Part shown: positions 1 through 5,500 of the stretch, piece after piece | Layout: each line of letters begins with the position of its first letter | Position numbering within the stretch: the first letter of the stretch is position 1 | Origin: a bacterium | GTDB lineage: Bacteria; UBA9089; CG2-30-40-21 | Direction: 5' to 3' | Length of the DNA stretch: 5,642 bases | Assembly: GCA_030018795.1 (NCBI GenBank) | Contig: JASEHA010000175.1 | Coordinates: 1 to 5,642 of the forward strand | Program-made: the position numbers and the translations under genes | The notes under the pieces: generated by a model | Database searches by the model: none | The model's input: only the letters and a program-made list of their open reading frames with translations | Told to the model about the DNA's origin: nothing

Positions 1-2
1 CT

Positions 3-221
3 AAACGGAAATTATCTTTCACTCTTGCTGATGGTACCACAATTGAAAGATCGGTGTCAGAAGCTTTTGTTGTCTTTCCACAAGGAGAAGCTCATACACC
101 AGTAATTTTGGGCGAAGAAGGCGATGAAGCATTGTTAGGTATAGTTACCTTAGAAATTTTGGGTCTTGTATTAAATCCTTTTGATAGTACTCTTCATCCT
201 ATGCATATGTTGTTGTGCTGA
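3..221 (+). CDS. Clan AA (retropepsin-like) aspartic protease, C-terminal part
   Basis: This is the last 72 codons of an open frame that enters from the left edge and ends at TGA 219-221, so it is partial at the 5' side. The visible protein contains LADGTTIERSV (a beta strand and turn), then VILGEEGDEALLGIVTLE and LGLVLNPFDSTLHPM. The hydrophobic pattern ALLG-x-x-x-LE-LGL-x-x-NP is the typical C-terminal half of small single-domain retropepsin-like proteases, often annotated as gag-polyprotein putative aspartyl protease or clan AA aspartic protease. Family members are about 110-130 residues, so roughly the N-terminal 40%, including the catalytic Asp-Thr-Gly, should lie just outside the window. 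The active site therefore cannot be checked here. Its biological substrate is not known from this sequence. The next + strand gene begins 47 bp downstream and may be co-transcribed. Confidence 0.75.
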   Translation, partial: KRKLSFTLADGTTIERSVSEAFVVFPQGEAHTPVILGEEGDEALLGIVTLEILGLVLNPFDSTLHPMHMLLC

Positions 222-268
222 TCAAAAAAACCTTGTCTGTATTCTGTCTTAAAAGCAGGTGTTTGTCC

Positions 269-1246
269 ATGAATAAACTTAAATGGCTTGGCTTATTTAT
301 CAGCACTATCTTGCTGGGATTGATCATCCAGAAGATAGATATAGCTGCGTTTGGAAAAGGCTTGATTGGGCTGAATTATTCTGTTCTGATAGCCGGGGTA
401 GTCGTCTATCTTCTTGGCTATGGGGTAAGGGCTGTCAGGTGGTATTACCTGTTATCCCACGCCAAAAGGATAAGATTTGGCAGCCTGTTTAGCATCATGA
501 TTATTGGATTCATGGCAAACAACATCCTGCCGGCAAGGGCTGGGGAGTTTGTGCGGGCATACATGCTGGGGATAAAGGAATCTCAGAGCAAGAGCCTTGC
601 CTTAGCAACAGTAGTTATGGAAAGGATCCTTGATGGGCTGGTATTTGTTTTCTTGCTCATTCTCATCTGGTTATTCTTCCCGCTGCCTGAATGGATAAAG
701 AAAACAGGGATCTTTGCCGCAGCTATCTTTGGGTGTGCTATTTTATTTATGTTCTGGCTTAACTTTTACAAGTTTCATGCCTTAGAATTGTTTCGCAAAG
801 GTTTTTCCTGGCTGCCTCACAAATTGTTGGATAAGATAATTCAGTTGCTTAAATACTTTATTGAAGGCTTGCAGATTCTCCAAAGCAAGAGTGATTTTTT
901 AAGGGTTTGCCTGCTTTCGTTGATTACCTGGGGTATAGAGATGGGAATGTACTACCTCACTATCCTCGCCTTTGGTATAAATCTGCCCTTTTACGGGATA
1001 GTCTTGCTTATGGTTATGGTTAATCTATGCATCATGATCCCTTCAGCTCCAGCGTATCTTGGTGTATTTCAGGTTGCGGTATTGGGTGTATTGTGTAAAT
1101 GCTTTGGGCTTGAATATAATCTATCCCTGTCTGTTTCCGTTGTTCTTCATGGGATCATTGTTATCCCGGTAACAATACTTGGGTTTATCTTTATGGCAAG
1201 AGAGAATATGTCGCTTGCAGGGATAATTAAGGAGCAGAGGTGTTGA
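269..1246 (+). CDS. Lysylphosphatidylglycerol synthase TM-family (flippase-like) integral membrane protein
   Basis: A 325-residue polytopic inner-membrane protein of the LPG_synthase_TM / UPF0104 (YbhN-like, PF03706-type) family. About eight hydrophobic helices are visible, roughly at residues 7-20, 37-53, 73-86, 121-138, 146-165, 212-234, 241-258 and 287-309. Family signatures seen are RAVRWYYLL (54-62), NNILPARAGEFVRAY (84-98), VMERILDGL (116-124) and PSAPAYLGVFQ (258-268). Only the transmembrane part exists: the C-terminal aminoacyl-transfer domain of MprF is absent, so it should not be called a lysyl-PG synthase. Members have been linked to lipid or polyprenyl-linked glycan transport, but the substrate here cannot be inferred. 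I chose ATG 269 because AGGTG at 257-261 lies 7 bp upstream and a membrane anchor follows directly. A GTG at 215 would add 18 residues and overlap the protease stop, without a visible ribosome site. Confidence 0.85.
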   Translation: MNKLKWLGLFISTILLGLIIQKIDIAAFGKGLIGLNYSVLIAGVVVYLLGYGVRAVRWYYLLSHAKRIRFGSLFSIMIIGFMANNILPARAGEFVRAYMLGIKESQSKSLALATVVMERILDGLVFVFLLILIWLFFPLPEWIKKTGIFAAAIFGCAILFMFWLNFYKFHALELFRKGFSWLPHKLLDKIIQLLKYFIEGLQILQSKSDFLRVCLLSLITWGIEMGMYYLTILAFGINLPFYGIVLLMVMVNLCIMIPSAPAYLGVFQVAVLGVLCKCFGLEYNLSLSVSVVLHGIIVIPVTILGFIFMARENMSLAGIIKEQRC

Positions 1247-1336
1247 AAACTGAAAATATTTGGTGAAAAGATTTCACAAGTAATTTAGCGAGAATGAACC
1301 ATCCTAAAAAAATCGCAATTTATGCTCGAGCTTAAA

Positions 1337-1342
1337 AGGAGG
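1337..1342 (+). promoter_or_regulatory. Ribosome binding site of the Nif3-family gene
   Basis: AGGAGG inside AAAAGGAGGAA lies 8 bp before ATG 1351. This near-ideal Shine-Dalgarno fixes the start of the downstream gene. Confidence 0.85.
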
Positions 1343-1350
1343 AATGTGTT

Positions 1351-2106
1351 ATGGCTCAATTATCAAACATTTGTCAGTTTTTGGACAAAGAACTTAAGGT
1401 TAGGGAGATTTGTGATGCTTCGCAGAACGGGTTGCAGGTGGAAGGCAAGCAAGAGGTGAAGAAGGTGGTATTTGCAGTTGATGCTTCTTTAGATACCTTT
1501 GAGGAGGCTCATAAACGAAAGGCAGATATGGTGGTTGTCCATCATGGGTTGTTTTGGGACAAGCCATTGCCATTAACCGGAATTTTATACCAGAGGCTTC
1601 ATGTCTTGTTTAAGCACCAGATATCTTTGTATGCTGCTCATCTACCGATTGATATTCATCCCAGGGTTGGAAATAATGCTCAATTGATGAATTTTTTTGT
1701 TACCAAAAAACGTGAGACGTTTGGGGATTATCATGGGACAGAGATTGGGTTCCTGGGTGTTTTGCAGAGGGAAACAACCCTTATTGAAGTGATTACAATA
1801 TTAGAGAAATCACTTAATACCAAGTGTCAGGTCTTGAATTTTGGAAAGGAAAGGATAAAAACCATTGCTGTTGTCTCTGGTGGGGCAGCAGAATTGGCAG
1901 CAGAGGCTGTCAATAAAAAGGTAGATGTTTTTATCACCGGTGAGCCAAAACTTTCCTCTTACTACATAGCCAAAGAGGGCAGGATTAATGTTATCTTTGC
2001 CGGGCATTATGCTACAGAAACCCTTGGTATGCAGGCTCTTTCAAAGGTTATTCATGAACAGTTCAGTATTGAGTGTGAGTTTGTTGATTTGCCTACAGGG
2101 TTGTGA
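1351..2106 (+). CDS. Nif3-like dinuclear metal centre protein (GTP cyclohydrolase I type 2 family)
   Basis: A complete 251-residue member of the NIF3 / YbgI / YqfO family. It has the short bacterial form, without the inserted PII-like domain of YqfO-type proteins. The expected metal ligands are all present: His64 and His65 in VVVHHGLFW, His97 and Asp101 in AAHLPIDIHP, and His219 and Glu223 in FAGHYATET. GNNAQL (108-112) and ITGEPK (195-200) are further family signatures. Proteins of this fold assemble as toroidal hexamers with a two-metal site inside the ring. The physiological reaction is unsettled, and the name GTP cyclohydrolase I type 2 rests on limited work on homologues. The start is set by a strong AGGAGG 8 bp upstream. 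A 104-bp gap separates it from the membrane-protein gene, so it may have its own promoter, although I could not recognise one. It ends 26 bp before the repeat block in the convergent junction with scpA. Confidence 0.93.
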   Translation: MAQLSNICQFLDKELKVREICDASQNGLQVEGKQEVKKVVFAVDASLDTFEEAHKRKADMVVVHHGLFWDKPLPLTGILYQRLHVLFKHQISLYAAHLPIDIHPRVGNNAQLMNFFVTKKRETFGDYHGTEIGFLGVLQRETTLIEVITILEKSLNTKCQVLNFGKERIKTIAVVSGGAAELAAEAVNKKVDVFITGEPKLSSYYIAKEGRINVIFAGHYATETLGMQALSKVIHEQFSIECEFVDLPTGL

Positions 2107-2182
2107 AGGAAAGTGAATGAAAAAATAAGGTTTATAACTCGATGTTCAAGACATCCCACACCGTACTCAGCCGCATCAATCA

Positions 2183-2205
2183 GGGCGGGATGACCCCGCC
2201 CCTAC
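2183..2205 (-). repeat. G/C-rich palindromic (REP-like) repeat, copy 1
   Basis: GGGCGGG (2183-2189) pairs perfectly with CCCGCCC (2195-2201) across a 5-nt loop, followed by CTAC. Read on the - strand it is GTAGGGGCGGGG then a loop then CCCGCCC. This resembles the GTAGGGGC-headed palindromes that I recall as widely dispersed in many uncultured bacterial genomes. There is no T-run on either side, so it is not a canonical intrinsic terminator. Confidence 0.6.
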
Positions 2206-2221
2206 TACTCGCATAACCATT

Positions 2222-2232
2222 GTAGGGACAAC
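2222..2232 (+). repeat. Partial GTAGGG-type repeat head in opposite orientation
   Basis: GTAGGGACAAC matches the head of the same repeat class (compare GTAGGGGC on the - strand in its neighbours) but has no second arm. GTAGGG 2222-2227 can pair with CCCTAC 2200-2205 of copy 1, forming a 6-bp stem around a 16-nt spacer. It may be a decayed half of a paired repeat unit. Confidence 0.4.
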
Positions 2233-2265
2233 TCTCGTATCTGCTTGTAATTGTGCATTTACACA

Positions 2266-2290
2266 GGGCAGAGGCAAGCCCTGCCCCTAC
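2266..2290 (-). repeat. G/C-rich palindromic (REP-like) repeat, copy 2
   Basis: GGGCAG (2266-2271) pairs with CTGCCC (2281-2286). The inner GGC/GCC could extend the stem past a bulged A. The tail CCCCTAC (2284-2290) followed by TAC repeats the tail of copy 1, so the two copies lie in the same orientation about 85 bp apart with different stem sequences. That is the pattern expected for independent members of one repeat family. Confidence 0.6.
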
Positions 2291-2385
2291 TACGACAGTT
2301 GATGGTTGACGCAACACTATACTAAGAGGCGTTAAATATCACTTCAACATTACAGGCCAAAACCTTGAACATCGAATTATATAGC

Positions 2386-3105
2386 TTATTCTGCACAAAA
2401 TATCCAGATGTCTGAAAATGCCTGTTCTTGTTTTGCCACTATTTTTCTTAATCTAACAAGTTCAAGGAGGGCAAGCAGGGTAACGATTAAATCAGCCTTT
2501 TTGAACGTTTTCTTTAACAATGCAAAGAAAGAGATCCTGCCCTCTGCCTTAAGGGCATGCTCAATCTCCTCCATACGATGGAAGATGGTAGTGGAATGAG
2601 CTATTATTTCCATTGGGGCAGGGGTTTCTTCCTTTTTTAACAGATTGACAAAGCTTGTTACTAAAGAGTAAAGATCAACCTCTAACTCTAATACTTCATC
2701 TTCTGCCTGAATCCTGTCTATTGGATGAGCCTTAGTCATAATCTGCTGCTGCTTGAGAAATTTTTCCTGAAGCTCTTCGGCTGCTTTTTTATACCTCTGA
2801 TATTCAAGAAGCCTGTTTGCCAATTCTGTTTTTGGGTCCTGCTCCTCGATTTCTGTCTGGTCATCCTTCTTTGGCTGCGGCAAGAGCATCCTTGATTTCA
2901 GGGAAAGAAGATAGGCAGCCATGACCAAAAACTCTGAGGCAAGATCTATGTCTAAAGACTTCATTAGATTCAGATATTCCAGATAATCCCTGGTGATTCT
3001 GGCTATGGGAATATCATATATGTTTAGTTTTTCCTTTTTAATAAGATGAAGGAGCAAATCAAACGGTCCCTCAAATATCTCAAGCTTAATCTGGTATTTT
3101 TTCAT
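2386..3105 (-). CDS. scpA: Segregation and condensation protein A (ScpA kleisin)
   Basis: A complete 239-residue ScpA, close to the usual 230-270. It is the kleisin subunit that bridges the two SMC heads and binds ScpB in the bacterial condensin complex on the nucleoid. The N-terminal SMC-neck-binding region has the hallmark FEGPFDLLLHLIKKEKLNIYD (11-31), followed by IPIARITRDYLEYL and the helical LASEFLVMAAYLLSLKSRMLLP (55-76). An acidic linker with a long charged helix (about 80-125) leads to the C-terminal winged helix (about 185-239, GRISFFALLKK and IVTLLALLELVRLRKI). It is last in the adaptor-trpS-scpA operon, 30 bp after trpS, with AAGGTG just upstream as the likely ribosome site. No scpB follows; the repeat block begins 5 bp after the stop, so scpB must be elsewhere or lost from this locus. 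Confidence 0.94.
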   Translation of the reverse strand: MKKYQIKLEIFEGPFDLLLHLIKKEKLNIYDIPIARITRDYLEYLNLMKSLDIDLASEFLVMAAYLLSLKSRMLLPQPKKDDQTEIEEQDPKTELANRLLEYQRYKKAAEELQEKFLKQQQIMTKAHPIDRIQAEDEVLELEVDLYSLVTSFVNLLKKEETPAPMEIIAHSTTIFHRMEEIEHALKAEGRISFFALLKKTFKKADLIVTLLALLELVRLRKIVAKQEQAFSDIWIFCAE

Positions 3106-3135
3106 TTTTCACCTTTTTCACTTTTCTCCCCTTTT

Positions 3136-4116
3136 TCACCTTGCTCCAAACACAATCTCCTTAACCTCTTTCATGGTCTCAGCAGCAATCCTTGCGGCAT
3201 TCTCATTCCCCTTTTCAAGAATCATTTCAATCATCTGTGGAGATTCCTCAAGTTCAGCCTGTCTTTCATGTATCTTAAGCATGACCACCTTTAAGATGTC
3301 TACCATGCCTGATTTACATACCCTGCAGCCCCTTTTTGCTTCTATACATTCTGTTTTTATTGTCTCTGCATCCTGTGGGTTAAATGCCTGATGAAAGGCA
3401 TAGACCACACATCCATCAGGATGTCCTGGATCGCTTACATGGATACGGGTAGGGTCAGTAAACATATTTTGTACCTTTTTGGCTATTGTCTCCATGCTAT
3501 CAGAGAGATAAATACAGTTTCCATAGCTTTTACTCATCTTCCTCCCATCAAGACCAGGCAGTTTTGGTGTTTGGGTTAATCTTTCATGAGGTTCAGGGAA
3601 GATGTTTCCATAAAAATGATTGAACCTGCGGGCTATTTCCCTGGTCATCTCTATGTGTGGAAGCTGATCAACACCAATAGGCACAACAAGTGCTTTATAA
3701 AGCAAGATATCTGCTGCCTGAAGCACAGGGTAGCCAAGAAACCCATGTGTAGATAAATCTGCATTGGCCAACTGAATTATCTGCTCCTTATAGGTTGGGT
3801 TTCTTTCTAACCAGGGGATGGGGGTGATAATGGATAGCAGCAGATATAACTCAGCATGTTCCTTAACCCGTGACTGCTGAAAGATAGTGCATTTCTCAGG
3901 AGAAATCCCTACGCTCAGCCAATCAACAACCATATCCGTGATATTCTGCTTAAAATCCTTTGTATCAGCATAGCCTGTGGTTAAGGCATGCCAATCAGCC
4001 ACCATATAAAGGCATTCATACTCATCCTGAAATTGCTGCCAGTTCTTGAGTGCACCAAGCAAATGCCCCAGATGCAATCTGCCAGTAGGTCGCATCCCAC
4101 TTAATACTCGTTTCAT
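3136..4116 (-). CDS. trpS: Tryptophanyl-tRNA synthetase with probable [4Fe-4S] cysteine motif
   Basis: A complete 326-residue class I aminoacyl-tRNA synthetase that charges tRNA-Trp with tryptophan using ATP in the cytoplasm. The Rossmann signature is SGMRPTGRLHLGH (6-18, HIGH-type motif HLGH 15-18), and the second signature is KMSKS (193-197) in LDGRKMSKSYGN. VADWHAL (39-45), LGYPVLQAADILLY (127-140) and VPIGVDQ (145-151) form the tryptophan and adenylate pocket typical of bacterial TrpRS. The C-terminal helical region, which reads the anticodon, carries Cys236, Cys257, Cys264 and Cys267 (C-x20-C-x6-C-x2-C). This closely resembles the iron-sulfur ligand set known from Thermotoga maritima TrpRS, where my recollection is C-x22-C-x6-C-x2-C. 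Cluster binding here is inferred. The start follows a strong AGGAGG and lies 11 bp after the adaptor gene, so co-transcription is likely. Confidence 0.96.
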   Translation of the reverse strand: MKRVLSGMRPTGRLHLGHLLGALKNWQQFQDEYECLYMVADWHALTTGYADTKDFKQNITDMVVDWLSVGISPEKCTIFQQSRVKEHAELYLLLSIITPIPWLERNPTYKEQIIQLANADLSTHGFLGYPVLQAADILLYKALVVPIGVDQLPHIEMTREIARRFNHFYGNIFPEPHERLTQTPKLPGLDGRKMSKSYGNCIYLSDSMETIAKKVQNMFTDPTRIHVSDPGHPDGCVVYAFHQAFNPQDAETIKTECIEAKRGCRVCKSGMVDILKVVMLKIHERQAELEESPQMIEMILEKGNENAARIAAETMKEVKEIVFGAR

Positions 4117-4120
4117 AGCA

Positions 4121-4126
4121 CCTCCT
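4121..4126 (-). promoter_or_regulatory. Ribosome binding site of trpS
   Basis: AGGAGG on the - strand (part of AGGAGGTG) lies 4 bp before the ATG at 4116, entirely within the 11-bp gap after the adaptor stop codon. The tight spacing suggests translational coupling within one mRNA. Confidence 0.85.
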
Positions 4127-4127
4127 G

Positions 4128-5354
4128 TTAGTTTTCTTCTTCCTCGTCCTTCTTAATCACAACCCTTACCTCATCCTTTAGCTCTGATGGAGGATTCAGG
4201 ACAATCTCTTCACCCTGTTTTAGACCAGATAAGACCTCAACCTCGTTAGGGTTTCTAAACCCTAAGGTCAGCTCTTTTTTGCTTACGATATTATCCCTTA
4301 TGACAAAACAATAGTCTTTGCCTTCGATATTGACCACTGCCTCCTGAGGAATCTTGATAACATCTTTTTTTATGCCTGAGACAATGACCACATCGCAAAG
4401 CATCTCGCTTCTGATGTCAATATCAGAAGCTTTAAGCTGAATGGTTACCTCAAAGGTATTTATCTTCTCTATCAGCCTTGGAGAAGGGGCTATCTTTTCT
4501 ATCCTTCCAGTGACCACCCTTCCTAAAAACGCATCAGGGATAACAGAGGCAGGCATACCCAGCGATATCTTGCTGATATCAACCTCATCCAAGTTCACCT
4601 TTGCCACAAACTCTTCACTTGAGACAACTATTGCAAGTAATTGTCCCTGGATTATCCAGCTGCCTTCTTTTATTTGTTTTTGGGTAACAATGCCAGAGAT
4701 GGGTGAGGTGATTTTGGACCAGAGGAGCTGCTGCTCTATTGATACCAGGTTTTTCTCTATGGCTTTGATAGAGGATGCAACGGATTCTGTTTCTTCTAAT
4801 CGAGCATTAAGCCTTTCTTTAAGCTGTGTTCGGATAATCTCAAGCTGCAGCCCTGTCTGGTCATAATTTGCACCTATTCTTTTTAGCTCGTCCTTAGAGA
4901 TAACCTTGCTTGCAAACAGATTCTTATTTGCCTCAAACTGTCTTGCTGCCTCTTCAAAAAGGACATCTGCCTCTTTTACCCTGTCCTCTAACTCCTTAAT
5001 ATCAAGCCCTCTGTTAAGACGGGTAAGGTTATTTTTGCAATTGATTAGATTTGTCTCCTCCTGGTGTTTTCTTGCCAGAATTTCTTTGTCATCAATGCTG
5101 GCAATAATATCACCCTTTTCCACATGGCTTCCCTCTTCCATGATAAACATAATTACCCCAGGAATCTTTGCCTTAAGCTCAAACCTGTCCCTTGCCTCAA
5201 TCTTCCCCCTGGCAGAGACCTTGAGGCTAAGCTCTCCTCTTGTTACCTCAGCCTTTTCTACTGCAATTTTCTTTCCATCTTTTCCCTTAGCCAGAAAGGA
5301 AACTACGCCTCCTATAACAATCAAAATCATCAAGAGTATTATCCATTTCTTCAT
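4128..5354 (-). CDS. HlyD/MacA-type periplasmic adaptor (membrane fusion protein) of an efflux system
   Basis: A complete 408-residue membrane fusion protein that would link an inner-membrane ABC or RND transporter to an outer-membrane channel. In order: an N-terminal signal-anchor helix (4-21, after MKK); the first lipoyl half with IPGVIMFIMEEGSHVEKGDIIA (64-85); a long charged alpha-helical hairpin (about 91-212) rich in Glu, Lys and Leu; the second lipoyl half with ITSPISGIVTQKQIKEGSWI (215-234); a beta-barrel (about 247-325, LDEVDISKISLGMPASV); and a membrane-proximal domain (about 326-400). There is no lipobox cysteine after the anchor, so it is not a lipoprotein. The tail DEEEEN is strongly acidic. 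The hairpin length and layout resemble MacA-like adaptors, but no MacB-type ATPase/permease or TolC is in view, so the substrate is unknown. AAAGGA lies about 9 bp before ATG 5354. Confidence 0.9.
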   Translation of the reverse strand: MKKWIILLMILIVIGGVVSFLAKGKDGKKIAVEKAEVTRGELSLKVSARGKIEARDRFELKAKIPGVIMFIMEEGSHVEKGDIIASIDDKEILARKHQEETNLINCKNNLTRLNRGLDIKELEDRVKEADVLFEEAARQFEANKNLFASKVISKDELKRIGANYDQTGLQLEIIRTQLKERLNARLEETESVASSIKAIEKNLVSIEQQLLWSKITSPISGIVTQKQIKEGSWIIQGQLLAIVVSSEEFVAKVNLDEVDISKISLGMPASVIPDAFLGRVVTGRIEKIAPSPRLIEKINTFEVTIQLKASDIDIRSEMLCDVVIVSGIKKDVIKIPQEAVVNIEGKDYCFVIRDNIVSKKELTLGFRNPNEVEVLSGLKQGEEIVLNPPSELKDEVRVVIKKDEEEEN

Positions 5355-5385
5355 TATTATTTTCCTTTATCTTGCAGATTTTTTT

Positions 5386-5413
5386 AACCACAGAGAGCAC
5401 AAAGCACACAAAG
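5386..5413 (+). repeat. AACCACAGAG-type degenerate tandem repeat tract
   Basis: A run of CACA(A/G)AG-like units follows a run of T: AACCACAGAG, then AGCACAAAG, then CACACAAAG. I recall similar AACCACAGAGACACAGAG sequences as dispersed intergenic repeats in many environmental bacterial genomes. When translated they give spurious NHREHKAHK-type tails. Confidence 0.55.
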
Positions 5414-5419
5414 ATTATA
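5414..5419 (-). promoter_or_regulatory. Possible -10 box for the adaptor-trpS-scpA operon
   Basis: The - strand reads TATAAT, a perfect -10 consensus, 59 bp before the adaptor start codon. No recognisable -35 hexamer lies 16-18 bp further upstream, where the repeat hairpin begins, and the site is part of the palindrome ATTATAAT. It is weak evidence only. Confidence 0.25.
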
Positions 5420-5429
5420 ATGAGATTTA

Positions 5430-5500
5430 ATCCACAGATTTCGCAGATTACACAGATTTTTAATCTTTTTTCATCTGCGTAATCTGTGTAATCTGTGGAT
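5430..5500. repeat. Large imperfect hairpin built of 9-nt CACAGATTA-like units
   Basis: The left arm (5430-5458) starts ATCCACAGATT. The right arm (5472-5500) reads, reversed, ATCCACAGATTACACAGATT and onward. The 29-nt arms agree at all but four positions around a 13-nt A/T-rich centre. Each arm is itself three tandem 9-nt units, C[A/G]CAGATT[A/T]. I recall ATCCACAGATTACACAGATT-type repeats as widely dispersed in uncultured bacterial genomes. The structure lies between the adaptor gene and the next gene upstream and could form a strong RNA or cruciform hairpin. Confidence 0.75.

Larger units (their letters stand above)
2133..2381. mobile_element. MITE-like repeat block with 18-bp terminal inverted repeats
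   Basis: The left end TATAACTCGATGTTCAAG (2133-2150) is matched at 17 of 18 positions by the reverse complement of CTTGAACATCGAATTATA (2364-2381). The outermost TATA is its own reverse complement. It could therefore be a TA or TATA target duplication rather than part of the inverted repeat, which would then be 14 bp (A[C/T]TCGATGTTCAAG). The 249-bp interior has no convincing open frame and carries two G/C-rich palindromes. It fills the junction of the convergent nif3-like and scpA genes, starting 27 bp after one stop and ending 5 bp from the other. A non-autonomous element is the most economical reading. A long-arm bidirectional terminator or a nested pair of repeats is possible. Confidence 0.55.

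Noticed and set aside
215..268. GTG start at 215 giving an 18-residue N-terminal extension of the flippase-like protein
   Set aside because: It overlaps the protease stop, has no visible ribosome site and adds an atypical segment (LIKKTLSVFCLKSRCLS). ATG 269 has AGGTG at proper spacing and starts right before the first membrane helix.
1263..1277. GTGAAA-AGA-TTTCAC hairpin after the flippase-like gene as a terminator
   Set aside because: The stem is only 6 bp and A/T-rich, with no following T-run. It is likely a chance palindrome.
2133..2381. Small RNA gene or riboswitch
   Set aside because: The hairpins match dispersed-repeat patterns and the region lies after two convergent genes rather than before a start codon. 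No known riboswitch core was recognisable.
3046..3294. 82-codon + strand frame across the trpS-scpA junction
   Set aside because: The translation (repeated SPFSPFSP) is just the complement of the purine tract and of two real genes.
4441..4866. 141-codon open frame on the + strand
   Set aside because: It lies antisense within the adaptor gene, has a Ser-rich composition typical of reverse-strand reading of Glu/Lys-rich helices, and shows no domain.
4906..5430. 174-codon open frame on the + strand over the adaptor gene
   Set aside because: It is the antisense shadow of the strongly supported adaptor gene. Its end (NHREHKAHKDYNEI) is the known kind of spurious translation of the CACAGAG repeat.
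5430..5500. CRISPR array
   Set aside because: The repeated unit is only 9 nt, contiguous and inverted between arms. There are no spacers and no cas genes.
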